In this document: one piece after another, positions 1 through 8,450 of the stretch
Layout of the letters: every line of letters begins with the position of its first letter
How positions within the stretch are numbered: position 1 is the stretch's first letter
Assembly (NCBI GenBank): GCA_031288675.1
Contig: JAITQY010000178.1
Coordinates: forward strand, 1-37,811
DNA length: 37,811 nucleotides
Direction of reading: 5' to 3'
DNA from: Oscillospiraceae bacterium
GTDB lineage: Bacteria; Bacillota; Clostridia; Oscillospirales; Oscillospiraceae
Program-made: the position numbers and the translations under genes
Notes under the pieces: model-generated
What the model was told of the DNA's origin: nothing
The model's input: only the letters and a program-made list of their open reading frames with translations
Databases searched by the model: none

Positions 1-1372
1 TGCCTTCGACAGCAAAGCCGAGTTCTTTCAGCGTCTTTACCATAAAATCACGCGGAATATCCGTGCCGAGAAACCGGTTTATCTTTGCGGCGTCAAGCTC
101 TAATTTCTGCCCGGCGGCATTCGTCTTTATATCGCCGGATACATCTGCCGCACCCGGTATAACCTCGCCCGCACCGAGCAGTTCAATTAGCTCGCACGCG
201 CGCTGTACTGCCGGAACTGTGTTCTCTATATCAAGTCCCTTTTCAAAGCGTCCGGACGCGTCCGTGCGCATAGCAAGCGCAAGCGCGGTCTTGCGGACGC
301 TTACCCCGTCAAAGGTCGCGCTTTCAAGCACGATTGCCTTAGTATTCTCTGTGATTTCACTGTTTTCTCCGCCCATTACCCCGGCAAGACCAATCGGCTT
401 TGTCGGGTCGGTAATCAGCAGCATTTCAGGATTCAGCAGCCGTAAATTGCCGTCAAGCGTGTACATCTCCTCGCCCGCTTTAGCGCGGCGCACGATTATT
501 TTATTCTTCGCGACGCAGGCGTAATCGAACGCGTGCATAGGCTGACCGTACTCCAGCATTACGTAGTTAGTAATGTCAACAATGTTATTTATCGGACGTA
601 TTCCGCTGGCGCGAAGCCTCCTGCGAAGCCAGATTGGTGAAGGCGCAATTTTGATATTCTTTACCACGCGCGCAACATAGCGGGAACACAAATCTGTGTC
701 CGCGATTTCTACCGTCAGCCAATCCTCTACTTTATCATTGGATGCCGCACTAACTTCCGGCACGGGAAGTTTCAATTCCTTGCCGAACGTAACCGCGCTC
801 TCTCTTGCTAACCCTCTGATACTCAGGCAATCCGGACGGTTATTTGTGATTTCAAAATCCACTACGGTATCGTCATACCCTAATATTGCCCTCGCATCGT
901 CGCCTGGATTCACGCCGAGCGTCTCAAAACCGGGTTCGTTGCTAAGCACAAGTATCCCATCAGTAATAGCATACGGGAAGTCGCGCTCATCTAAACCCAA
1001 TTCTTCCAGTCCGCAGAGCATTCCCTCGCTTTTTACGCCGCGTATTTTACCCTTTGTTATCTTTGTACCGTCCGGCAAAACAGAGTTATGCAATGCCACG
1101 GGGACAATATCGCCAAGTGTGAGATTCTGCGCGCCGGTAATGATTTGCAGCGGCTCTGAGCCTCCTGCGTCAATCTGCGTGACCCACAGGTGGTCGCTGT
1201 CCTCGTGACGCGTAAGAGACATTACTTTGCCGATAACTATATTTTTAAGCTTACCGCGTAAATCGTCGCTGTATTCGACCTTAGAGCCGCTGAGCGTCAT
1301 ACGCTCCGCGAACTCTTTATCGCTTACCTCAATATCAACGAACTCGTTAAGCCACTCCCGCGAAAGTTTCAT
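1..1372 (-). CDS. pheT: Phenylalanine--tRNA ligase beta subunit, C-terminus outside the window
   Basis: This is the N-terminal ~457 codons of the PheRS beta chain, which with PheS forms the alpha2beta2 enzyme charging tRNA-Phe in the cytoplasm. The start ATG at 1372 opens MKLSREWLNEFVDIEVSD, the usual beta-chain beginning. It is followed by the EMAP-like tRNA-binding OB fold (HEDSDHLWVTQIDAG, about residues 55-70) and the B3/B4 editing region (NRPDCLSIRGLAREVA-type segment, here NRPDCLSIRGLARESA, about residue 180; RPINNIVDITNYVMLEYGQP about residue 270). The B5 domain begins near the window edge. Full-length proteins have about 800 residues, so roughly 340 are missing off the left edge. An AAGGAGTTT ribosome binding site precedes the ATG. 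The gene lies about 100 bases downstream of pheS in the same direction and is presumably co-transcribed. The frame is open throughout. Confidence is high. Confidence 0.95.
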   Translation of the reverse strand, partial: MKLSREWLNEFVDIEVSDKEFAERMTLSGSKVEYSDDLRGKLKNIVIGKVMSLTRHEDSDHLWVTQIDAGGSEPLQIITGAQNLTLGDIVPVALHNSVLPDGTKITKGKIRGVKSEGMLCGLEELGLDERDFPYAITDGILVLSNEPGFETLGVNPGDDARAILGYDDTVVDFEITNNRPDCLSIRGLARESAVTFGKELKLPVPEVSAASNDKVEDWLTVEIADTDLCSRYVARVVKNIKIAPSPIWLRRRLRASGIRPINNIVDITNYVMLEYGQPMHAFDYACVAKNKIIVRRAKAGEEMYTLDGNLRLLNPEMLLITDPTKPIGLAGVMGGENSEITENTKAIVLESATFDGVSVRKTALALAMRTDASGRFEKGLDIENTVPAVQRACELIELLGAGEVIPGAADVSGDIKTNAAGQKLELDAAKINRFLGTDIPRDFMVKTLKELGFAVEG

Positions 1373-1420
1373 CTGTATGTTAAACTCCTTAAAGGTAGAA
1401 CTAATATCTCTGTTATATCA

Positions 1421-1435
1421 GGCGCACCTTGCGCC
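1421..1435. other. Small perfect hairpin between pheS and pheT
   Basis: GGCGCA and TGCGCC arms enclose a 3-base loop in the pheS-pheT spacer. There is no T-run on either side, so it is more likely an mRNA processing or stability hairpin, or chance, than a terminator. Confidence 0.35.
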
Positions 1436-1475
1436 TATGTATAAAAGCCTGAAATGTCAGACTGCGGCTGAATAC

Positions 1476-2507
1476 TCAACCGAACTGCCGTAAAAACCTA
1501 AAATCGTTTTCGTACAGCAGGCGCATATCCGGAATTTTGAACCTGCGCATAGTCAGGCGTTCAATACCGATACCGAAAGCAAAACCGCTGTATTCTTCTG
1601 GGTCAATTCCGCACCTTGCGAGTACTTTCGGGTGAACCATTCCCGCGCCGAGCAGTTCTATCCAACCCTCGTCCTTACATACGCGGCAACCCTTGCCGCC
1701 GCATTCAAAGCACTGTATGTCCACCTCGCATGAAGGCTCAGTATACGGGAAGTGATGCGGACGGAACCGGGTTTTAACATCCGCGCCGTAAAGTCCGCGC
1801 ATAAGCTCGTTAAGCGTCCACTTTAACTGACCCATTGTAACGCCCTTGTCAACTACCAGACCCTCTATCTGATAGAATATCGGGCTGTGTGTAGCATCGA
1901 CTTCATCTTTGCGGTACACACGTCCGGGCGAAATTATCCTTATCGGCGGCTTTTTTACTTCCATTGTGCGTATCTGTACACTGGAGGTTTGCGTGCGCAT
2001 ACAAACGGTTTCATCCTCGTTAAGATAGAAAGTATCCTGACGGTCCCGCGCAGGATGTCCCGGAAGCGTATTAAGTTTATCAAAACAGTACTCGGAAAGC
2101 TCCACCTCTGGACCCTCCGCAACCGTAAAACCCATATTAAGAAAGATTTCCACAGCATCGTCCCATACCTGATACAGCGGATGGTGGTTGCCGAGTCTCT
2201 GCGCCTTTCCGCTGGGAATAGTAACGTCTGTTTTTTCCGAAGCCAGCCTTGCGTTAAATTCCGCGCGCTGAAGCACAGCGCGTCTTTCGCTGAGCGCGGT
2301 CTCAATTTCCTCGCGTGCGCTGTTGACCATAGCACCCATAGCCGGACGCTCCTCAGCTGAAAGTTCTCCCATCTGCTTTAGCAGCGCGGTAAGTTCCCCC
2401 TTGCGTCCAAGATATTTTACACGCAGAGTTTCGATTTCTGCGCTTGCGCTCGCCGCCGCGACTTCAACAAGTGCTGAACTTTTCAATATCGCTATATTCT
2501 CTGACAT
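1476..2507 (-). CDS. pheS: Phenylalanine--tRNA ligase alpha subunit
   Basis: This is the catalytic alpha chain of phenylalanyl-tRNA synthetase, a class II aminoacyl-tRNA synthetase that activates Phe with ATP. At 343 residues it has the normal bacterial length. The N-terminal ~85 residues form the coiled-coil tRNA-binding arm (VKYLGRKGELTALLKQMGEL). The class II core follows, with motif 2 around the GRVYRKDEVDATHSPIF segment and motif 3 in GFAFGIGIERLTMRRF near the C-terminus. HHFPYTEPSCEVDI is the characteristic PheS phenylalanine-pocket segment. A zinc-ribbon-like CFECGGKGCRVC insert is visible about residue 270. The start is fixed by GGAGG six bases upstream of the ATG. The gene is first in the pheST operon and follows the promoter at 2567-2595. 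I see no T-box antiterminator in the short leader. Confidence 0.97.
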   Translation of the reverse strand: MSENIAILKSSALVEVAAASASAEIETLRVKYLGRKGELTALLKQMGELSAEERPAMGAMVNSAREEIETALSERRAVLQRAEFNARLASEKTDVTIPSGKAQRLGNHHPLYQVWDDAVEIFLNMGFTVAEGPEVELSEYCFDKLNTLPGHPARDRQDTFYLNEDETVCMRTQTSSVQIRTMEVKKPPIRIISPGRVYRKDEVDATHSPIFYQIEGLVVDKGVTMGQLKWTLNELMRGLYGADVKTRFRPHHFPYTEPSCEVDIQCFECGGKGCRVCKDEGWIELLGAGMVHPKVLARCGIDPEEYSGFAFGIGIERLTMRRFKIPDMRLLYENDFRFLRQFG

Positions 2508-2566
2508 TCTTTCCTCCGATATACGGCACGTTCACCGAATTACACTGACAGCTATTTTATCATATT

Positions 2567-2595
2567 ATTTTACCCTATTGCGCCCGGCTTGTCAA
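2567..2595 (-). promoter_or_regulatory. Sigma-A type promoter for pheST
   Basis: Read on the minus strand, TTGACA (2590-2595) is followed after exactly 17 bases by TAAAAT (2567-2572), about 50 bases upstream of the pheS ribosome binding site. This near-consensus promoter leaves only a short leader. Confidence 0.75.
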
Positions 2596-2713
2596 CTACT
2601 TTTTAATATGAAGCCGAATGTTAGTTTAGTGAGATATGTCAGACCGAAAAGATACGCACAATCTGTACTTGAGTGGGTGTTGCTCGCAGCGTTAGAAGGA
2701 TTGCTCCGGAATA

Positions 2714-2750
2714 ACAAAAAAGCGACGGAGCAGATAAAAATCCGCTCCGT
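2714..2750 (-). terminator. Rho-independent terminator after the WG-repeat gene
   Basis: On the minus strand, ACGGAGC and GCTCCGT arms, extended by a G-T-containing 4-bp inner stem, close on a TTTT loop. CGC and a run of six T follow. It lies about 50 bases after the stop of the WG-repeat gene and separates it from pheST. Confidence 0.8.
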
Positions 2751-2800
2751 TTATAGTACGATATTTCCTGCTACTGAGTGACCATCAAGAAGAACCGTCA

Positions 2801-3391
2801 TTACTCTTTGACAAGCGCTCCGGTTTTATCAATACGGCGCTTTTTCCCTTTCAGCATAACGGTTGCCGCTCCATAGATAAATTGAGCGGTATCACCCGGT
2901 TCTGCCCGGTCATATATAAACGGTATTACGGTCTTGCCGGAGCTATCAATATAGCCTATCTTTCCGTTTTTCATCGCGGGCGCCAGACCCTCGCTGAAGT
3001 AGTAAACCCAATCATATTGAAGCGGAATGACCTCTTCACCGCGTTTGTTGATAAAACCATAACATATACCACCAATCCCGTCTTTTCTTACGCCGCACAA
3101 ACCGTCTTGAAAGGTATAAGCATAATCGTACTGAAAATCAATAACAACATTCCCTGCTTTGTCAACAAATCCAAGCTTGCCACTTTTGAAAAGCGCGGCA
3201 AGTCCTTCACTGAAAAATGGGAACACAAAATGACCGTTATTATTGTCCTCGTACTCTAATGGTATTACAACTTCTCCTGCTTTATTGATGTAGCCGCATT
3301 TTTTCTGTTTGTTTCTAACAAACGCAAGGTCTTCAACGAAGCCATAAATAAAGTCGTATTTGTCATTTTTATAGGTATAAATATGATCCAT
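2801..3391 (-). CDS. WG-repeat (KWG) protein, cytoplasmic
   Basis: This 196-residue protein is built of repeated WG/KWG beta units. Each contains an [FY]xxGLAxVxxxGKxGYIDxxGxxVIPxxYD-like core, seen for example as EGLAALFKSGKLGFVDKAG and EGLAPAMKNGKIGYIDSSG. About four to five units fill the chain, with DFQYDYAYTFQDG and LQYDWVYYFSEG as linking strands. There is no signal peptide or membrane segment, so it is probably cytoplasmic. WG repeats form beta-sheet scaffolds of mostly unknown biochemical role and are abundant in Clostridia. An AGGAGAGG sequence lies about 16 bases before the ATG, further than usual, so the start is slightly uncertain. It is a single-gene unit with its own terminator. 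Confidence 0.8.
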   Translation of the reverse strand: MDHIYTYKNDKYDFIYGFVEDLAFVRNKQKKCGYINKAGEVVIPLEYEDNNNGHFVFPFFSEGLAALFKSGKLGFVDKAGNVVIDFQYDYAYTFQDGLCGVRKDGIGGICYGFINKRGEEVIPLQYDWVYYFSEGLAPAMKNGKIGYIDSSGKTVIPFIYDRAEPGDTAQFIYGAATVMLKGKKRRIDKTGALVKE

Positions 3392-3446
3392 AAGCGTATT
3401 CCCGTTTCCTCTCCTCTAAATATGTGCGATAACGAACTATATAAAT

Positions 3447-3481
3447 AACAGCAGAGCGATTTTAGTAGGCGCCCTGCTGTT
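3447..3481 (-). terminator. Hairpin after nifJ, weak terminator
   Basis: A 12-bp inverted repeat (AACAGCAG plus a GGCG/CGCT extension with one wobble) lies about 17 bases after the nifJ stop. On the minus strand it is followed by ATTTATATAG rather than a clean T-run, so termination or 3'-end protection is likely but not certain. Confidence 0.5.
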
Positions 3482-3497
3482 ACTGTTACGTTGCCGA

Positions 3498-6400
3498 TTA
3501 GTCCGCTTTGTTCGCAAGTCTCTCGTATTTTGCCTTAGCGTTCTCCTCCGCTATTTGGAACAGCTTTTCGGCGCGTTCCGGGAATGTCAGCGTCAAACTG
3601 CTGTAGCGCGTTTCTTTCATAATGTAGCTGCGGTACGGTTCGGTAGGTTCCTTGCTGTCCAGTATAAACTTATCGGTTTCCGGGTCATACCGGAATAAAT
3701 GCCAGTAACCTGACTGAACCGCCTCTTTCTGCGTTGATATAGACTTGCCCATTCCGTTCTTATTGCCGTGGTTGATACACGGTGCGTAAGCGATAATAAG
3801 GCTGGGACCGTCATAGGCTTCGGCTTCAGCGATCGCTTTGATTGTCTGATTATAATCAGCGCCGAGCGCGATTTGCGCGACATACACATAACCGTACTGC
3901 ATCGCGATTGCGGCAAGGTCTTTCTTCTTTGTCGCCTTGCCAGCAGCCGCGAACTGCGCTACCGCGCCCGTCGGGGTTGCCTTGCTGCTCTGACCGCCGG
4001 TATTACTGTAAACCTCCGTATCAAATACAAAAATGTTTATGTTCTCGCCGGAAGCGATTACGTGGTCAAGTCCGCCGTAACCGATGTCATATGCCCAGCC
4101 GTCTCCTCCGAAACACCAGAACGACGGTTTTACGAACAGATCGCTCATCTCAAGGATTTCACGGGCTTCTTCGCAGACTTCACAGTCGCAGCGGTCAAGT
4201 TCTTTGTTCCAGACTTTCTCGAAATACTCAGGCGCGTGGGCTTTGAAGCCGTCGCGTTCCTCGTCTGTGAATGTGGTCGCCCAAATGAGCTTTTCTTCAA
4301 GCTCTTTAGAGGCGAATTTGGAAGCTTCGGCATCATCCTTAGCCGCGAGCCAGGCATCCATTGCGGCTTTTAGGTCGGGGTTATAATGCTCGCGCTTTAC
4401 ATAGGCTTCCACCAACTGAATCAGCTTTGCACGGCGTTGTTTACCAGCATACAGCATACCAAGCCCGAACTCCGCATTGTCCTCAAATAAGCTGTTGCTC
4501 CACGCCGGACCGCGCCCTTGTTTATTGACAGTATACGGAGTGCTCGGCGCGCTTCCGCCCCAAATACTGCTGCATCCCGTGGCGTTTGCGATATGCATTC
4601 TGTCACCGTAAAGCTGAGTAATCAGCTTTGCATACGGCGTTTCTCCGCAACCCGCACAAGCGCCGGAGAACTCAAACAAAGGGGTCTTGAGCTGACTGCC
4701 TTTAACGCTTGCCGCCGCAAACGGAAGCTTCTTTTCCGTGACGGTATTTACCGCATAGTCAAATGCCGATTGCTGCTCCGTCTGCGTCTCAATCGGCTCC
4801 ATTACAAGAGCCTTCTCCTTAGCCGGGCAGACGTTTGCGCAGCTGTTACAGCCCAAACAGTCAAGCGGAGAAACCGCAACGCTGAATTTATAATCCTCAC
4901 AGCCTTTTCCGGTCATCTTCGCGCTGAATTTAGTACACTTAGGAGCCGCCGCCGCCTCGTCCGCGCTGTACGCGAACGTCCTTATTGATGCGTGCGGACA
5001 GACAAGCGCGCACTGACCGCACTGAATACAATTCTCAGGTTTCCACGCGGGTACACTTACCGCAACCCCGCGCCGCTCAAATGCTGCCGTGCCTTGCGGA
5101 AGTGCGCCGTCCTTAGTCTCAAGAAACATGCTGACAGGAAGCGAATCTCCGCGCATCGCGTTTGCCGGAATCATAATCTTTTCAACGTAATTCTTCAAGT
5201 CCGCGCGGTCGGTTTCTACGGTCAGACCGCTTCCGCTGTCAGCCGGATTTGTCCAGTCCGCAGGGATTTTGAACTCCCTGATATTCTGCAAACCGGCGTC
5301 TACTGCCGCCATATTCATATTGACGATCTTTTCGCCCTTACTGCCGTAACTATCTACGATTGCCTTGCGCATAGCTTTGTCGGCGGCGTCAATAGGAAGA
5401 ATGTTTGAAATTTTGAAGAACGCCGCCTGCAAAATTGTATTTGTGCGTCCGCCAAGTCCAATCTCACGTGCAAGATGTATCGCGTCCACAGTGTAGAATT
5501 TGATGTTGTTATCCGCAAGGTACTTTTTTGCCGCCGCAGGGATATGATCTGCGATTTCGTTTTCCTCCCACGGACAGTTCAGAAGAAACGTACCGCCGGG
5601 AATGATGTCCTGAACAATATCGTACATCTCCATATATGTCGGCGCGTGACACGCGACGAAGTTCGCTTTGGTGATATAATAGCTGGACTTGATTGCGTCC
5701 TTGCCAAACCGCAGATGGCTTATAGTCACGCCGCCGGATTTTTTACTGTCGTACTGGAAGTACGCCTGAGCGTTCAAATCCGTGTTGTCTCCGATTATCT
5801 TAATGCTGTTCTTATTTGCCCCGACTGTACCGTCACTGCCGATTCCCCAGAATTTACACGCAATTGCCGTAGTCGGAACGCTGAAGTTCTTATTCACCGG
5901 CAAAGACAAGTGCGTCACATCGTCCTCTATTGCGACAGTGAAGCCGTTTTTCGGGTTAGCACTGAACAGATTATCAAATACTGACGCAATGTGTTCCGGC
6001 TGTGTATCCTTACTGCCCAATCCGTAACGTCCGCCGACGATTTTGATCCCGCTGCCGTTCAGCGCGGTAACTATGTCAAGATACAGCGGTTCACCAAGCG
6101 CTCCCGGTTCTTTAGTGCGGTCAAGCACCGCAATATTTTTAACGGTTTCGGGCAGAACTTTCAGCAGGTGCTCAACGCTGAACGGACGGTAAAGATGAAC
6201 GCTGATTAATCCAACTTTCTTTCCGTTTGCATTAAGCGTATCGACTACTTCCTCTGCAACGTCACAGATACTGCCCATAGCTATGATGATTTCCGTTGCG
6301 TCTTTCGCTCCGTAGTAATTGAACGGTTTGTAATTCGTACCGAGCCTACGGTTGACTTCGTTCATATACTCCTCAACGATTTCCGGAAGCTTCAGGTATA

Positions 6401-7103
6401 GGGTGTTGGAAGCCTCGCGGTTCTGGAAGAAGATGTCAGGGTTTTGCGCGCTTCCGCGCAGTACAGGGTGCGCCGGAAGATTTGCGCGCGCGCGGAACTT
6501 TGCAAGCGCGTCACGGTCAAGCATATCCGCAAGGTCGGCGTAGTCCCATACTTCCACCTTGCGCATCTCGTGCGAGGTACGGAAGCCGTCAAAGAAGTGC
6601 AGGAACGGAACTTCTCCCTTTATCGTTGCCAAGTGCGCTACCGCGCCTAAGTCCATTACTTCCTGCGGATTTGCCGCGCACAGCATAGCATATCCGGTCT
6701 GGCGGCACGACATTACATCACTGTGATCGCCGAATATACTCAGCGCGTGGCTTGCAAGCGCGCGAGCCGAGACGTGGATCACGCTCGGCAGACCCTCGCC
6801 GGCGATTTTATACATATTCGGTATCATCAGCAGTAAGCCCTGCGACGCGGTGAATGTTGACGTAAGCGCTCCGGTGACAATTGAGCCGTGTACGGCGCCC
6901 GCCGCACCGCCCTCAGACTGCATTTCAAGTACGCTTACCCGCTGACCGAAAATGTTTTCACGCCCGTTTGCAGACCATTCATCTACAAGCTCTGCCATCA
7001 CGCTTGACGGTGTAATCGGGAAAATAGCGGCAACCTCCGTAAAAGCATAAGCAACGTGAGCTGTGGCTGTGTTTCCATCCATTGTTTTTGTTTTGCGCGG
7101 CAT
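3498..7103 (-). CDS. nifJ: Pyruvate:ferredoxin (flavodoxin) oxidoreductase
   Basis: This single-chain, TPP-dependent PFOR of about 1201 residues oxidises pyruvate with CoA to acetyl-CoA and CO2 and reduces ferredoxin. It is the central pyruvate step of anaerobic metabolism. Seen in order: the N-terminal pyrimidine-binding domain (FPITPSSVMAELVDEW), the CoA-binding middle domain, two [4Fe-4S] ferredoxin motifs (CIQCGQCALVCPHA about residue 690; CLGCNSCANVCPAKEKA about 748), the proximal cluster motif CAGCGETPYAK, and the TPP/Mg motif GDGWAYDIGYGG with EVYSNTGGQSSKATPTGA (about 995-1040). The open frame extends 12 codons further upstream. I chose the ATG at 7103 because AAGGGGG lies ten bases before it and MPRKTKTMDGNTAxAHVAYA is the usual start. 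The gene is monocistronic behind the promoter at 7168-7196. Confidence 0.97.
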   Translation of the reverse strand: MPRKTKTMDGNTATAHVAYAFTEVAAIFPITPSSVMAELVDEWSANGRENIFGQRVSVLEMQSEGGAAGAVHGSIVTGALTSTFTASQGLLLMIPNMYKIAGEGLPSVIHVSARALASHALSIFGDHSDVMSCRQTGYAMLCAANPQEVMDLGAVAHLATIKGEVPFLHFFDGFRTSHEMRKVEVWDYADLADMLDRDALAKFRARANLPAHPVLRGSAQNPDIFFQNREASNTLYLKLPEIVEEYMNEVNRRLGTNYKPFNYYGAKDATEIIIAMGSICDVAEEVVDTLNANGKKVGLISVHLYRPFSVEHLLKVLPETVKNIAVLDRTKEPGALGEPLYLDIVTALNGSGIKIVGGRYGLGSKDTQPEHIASVFDNLFSANPKNGFTVAIEDDVTHLSLPVNKNFSVPTTAIACKFWGIGSDGTVGANKNSIKIIGDNTDLNAQAYFQYDSKKSGGVTISHLRFGKDAIKSSYYITKANFVACHAPTYMEMYDIVQDIIPGGTFLLNCPWEENEIADHIPAAAKKYLADNNIKFYTVDAIHLAREIGLGGRTNTILQAAFFKISNILPIDAADKAMRKAIVDSYGSKGEKIVNMNMAAVDAGLQNIREFKIPADWTNPADSGSGLTVETDRADLKNYVEKIMIPANAMRGDSLPVSMFLETKDGALPQGTAAFERRGVAVSVPAWKPENCIQCGQCALVCPHASIRTFAYSADEAAAAPKCTKFSAKMTGKGCEDYKFSVAVSPLDCLGCNSCANVCPAKEKALVMEPIETQTEQQSAFDYAVNTVTEKKLPFAAASVKGSQLKTPLFEFSGACAGCGETPYAKLITQLYGDRMHIANATGCSSIWGGSAPSTPYTVNKQGRGPAWSNSLFEDNAEFGLGMLYAGKQRRAKLIQLVEAYVKREHYNPDLKAAMDAWLAAKDDAEASKFASKELEEKLIWATTFTDEERDGFKAHAPEYFEKVWNKELDRCDCEVCEEAREILEMSDLFVKPSFWCFGGDGWAYDIGYGGLDHVIASGENINIFVFDTEVYSNTGGQSSKATPTGAVAQFAAAGKATKKKDLAAIAMQYGYVYVAQIALGADYNQTIKAIAEAEAYDGPSLIIAYAPCINHGNKNGMGKSISTQKEAVQSGYWHLFRYDPETDKFILDSKEPTEPYRSYIMKETRYSSLTLTFPERAEKLFQIAEENAKAKYERLANKAD

Positions 7104-7167
7104 AGTGACTTTGCCCCCTTGTATTTTATTTATTCGCATAAATCGCCATTTTCATTATCTGTCCGTC

Positions 7168-7196
7168 ATTCTAACACACTTCTTTATAAAATGCAA
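7168..7196 (-). promoter_or_regulatory. Sigma-A type promoter for nifJ
   Basis: On the minus strand, TTGCAT (7191-7196) and TAGAAT (7168-7173) are separated by 17 bases, about 65 bases upstream of the chosen nifJ start. Confidence 0.6.
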
Positions 7197-7339
7197 GTAG
7201 GAATATCGAAAAATTCATTTTCTAAATTTTCTCCAAATATAGTTTAGTATTCCCTGCGCGGTATTATTACAAATATTCAACAATATCTATGAATTATAGA
7301 AAGGCAAAAAATTTGATGGTTAATATACACAAAAAGCTC

Positions 7340-7367
7340 TTGACAAAGAACAAAAATGTTGTATAAT
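7340..7367 (+). promoter_or_regulatory. Sigma-A promoter of the C39-like peptidase gene
   Basis: A perfect TTGACA (7340-7345) and a perfect TATAAT (7362-7367) are spaced by 16 bases, about 50 bases upstream of the start codon. This is a strong, constitutive-looking promoter. Confidence 0.8.
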
Positions 7368-7421
7368 ATTTGTATAGATATGTTAACCATTTTTTGTTGT
7401 GTGAAAGGAGATTTTACAACT

Positions 7422-8393
7422 ATGAAAAAGAACCTTATTCGTGTACTTACCGCTCTATTGACTATTGTACTAATTTTGTCAATGGGTACCGTTGCGTTCG
7501 CGGCACCTGTGGCGGGCAAAGATACTGCCCCGCTGTCAACCCCAATCGATGCAACCGATTACTCCGAGATAGCACGAAACAAAGCCCGAAGAGCAAACGA
7601 AGTTGAACAGCAAGGATTTGGCGGATTAAGAAAGGCTACCCCTGAGCAAGTTGCAAGGTCAGAAAATCAAATGAAGACATTAACGCAAGAACAAATTTCG
7701 CAATTGCAAGCGAAGGGCAAATTGGAAACTGCTTTTAGAGCTCTTGCAGAAGCTCAAGGGTTATCATTTGCGGAGCTTGCGGAAGAGCAAGGACTACCTG
7801 TAGATTTTTTTATAAGTAAAAAAACTATACCATCAACCTATTCCGTGGCTTCTCAAAATATTTTGAGAGCACCGCCAAGTTGGATAAGTCTATCTCCCTT
7901 TTATTATTATGCACAGGGGCAATCATACTCTTGTTTGGCTGCAGGGGTGCGCATGACGCTCAGATGGATTAACGGAACAGCGCCGACAGAAAATGTTGTT
8001 ATGAATGCCTGTGATATTTCATATTGGAGTGGCGGAGGAATGCTTGAAGATGCTGTTGATTATATCAATAATATGCAAAATGCACAAGATTATTTGTGCG
8101 TTTATACTGCATCGCTTAACACAATGAAAAATCATTTGTATTATACGATTGCAGGGGTGGATTTGCCGGCCCTTATCGGAGTATATGAAGATGCTGCTGG
8201 AACAGGAATTTGGCCTTACGATTTAGCAAGCCATAATGTTACGGTATATGCTATAGCTGACAATAAAACAGGGGTTAATGTTTGTGATCCATATGCAGGC
8301 TATATGGATGAAGATGATAATAGATGGTATTACGTGAGCGCAGGGGATTTGCATGTGGCATATGAAGCCGCTTATAGCGGATATGCTTGGTAG
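7422..8393 (+). CDS. Secreted C39/papain-like cysteine peptidase
   Basis: This 323-residue exported protein starts with a clear Sec signal peptide (MKKNLIRVLTALLTIVLILS, cleavage probably after AFA). A charged, Gln/Glu-rich helical stretch follows to about residue 150. The C-terminal half resembles a C39-like/papain-fold peptidase domain: candidate catalytic Cys in GQSYSCLAAGVRMTLRW (about 170), His in ASHNVTVYAIAD (about 269) and Asp in NVCDPYAGY (about 288). It is not fused to an ABC transporter, so it is not a bacteriocin-exporter protease. AAAGGAG lies 11 bases before the ATG at 7422; a longer in-frame extension upstream lies within the promoter and is discarded. Substrate is unknown. The sequence is distinctly more AT-rich than its neighbours, suggesting acquisition by transfer. 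The following gene is probably co-transcribed. The family call rests on motif order only. Confidence 0.7.
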   Translation: MKKNLIRVLTALLTIVLILSMGTVAFAAPVAGKDTAPLSTPIDATDYSEIARNKARRANEVEQQGFGGLRKATPEQVARSENQMKTLTQEQISQLQAKGKLETAFRALAEAQGLSFAELAEEQGLPVDFFISKKTIPSTYSVASQNILRAPPSWISLSPFYYYAQGQSYSCLAAGVRMTLRWINGTAPTENVVMNACDISYWSGGGMLEDAVDYINNMQNAQDYLCVYTASLNTMKNHLYYTIAGVDLPALIGVYEDAAGTGIWPYDLASHNVTVYAIADNKTGVNVCDPYAGYMDEDDNRWYYVSAGDLHVAYEAAYSGYAW

Positions 8394-8400
8394 ATAGCTT

Positions 8401-8430
8401 CAAGGAGGTGCAAAAATGTGCGCCTCCTTG
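8401..8430 (+). other. Strong intercistronic hairpin with embedded five-codon minigene
   Basis: CAAGGAGGTGC and GCGCCTCCTTG form an 11-bp stem (one wobble) around an 8-base loop. No T-run follows. The left arm is itself a ribosome binding site (AAGGAGG), followed seven bases later by an ATG that encodes M-C-A-S-L and stops. It may be an attenuating or stabilising element between the two genes. Confidence 0.5.
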
Positions 8431-8450
8431 TGAATTAGTTAGGAGCGCAT

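Noticed and set aside
2508..2566. Possible T-box leader of pheST
   Set aside because: Leader from the promoter is only about 50 bases, and no AGGGTGGNACCGCG-type antiterminator sequence is present.
3768..4373. Long plus-strand frame of about 200 codons
   Set aside because: Antisense to nifJ over its whole length; the nifJ frame is intact and highly conserved.
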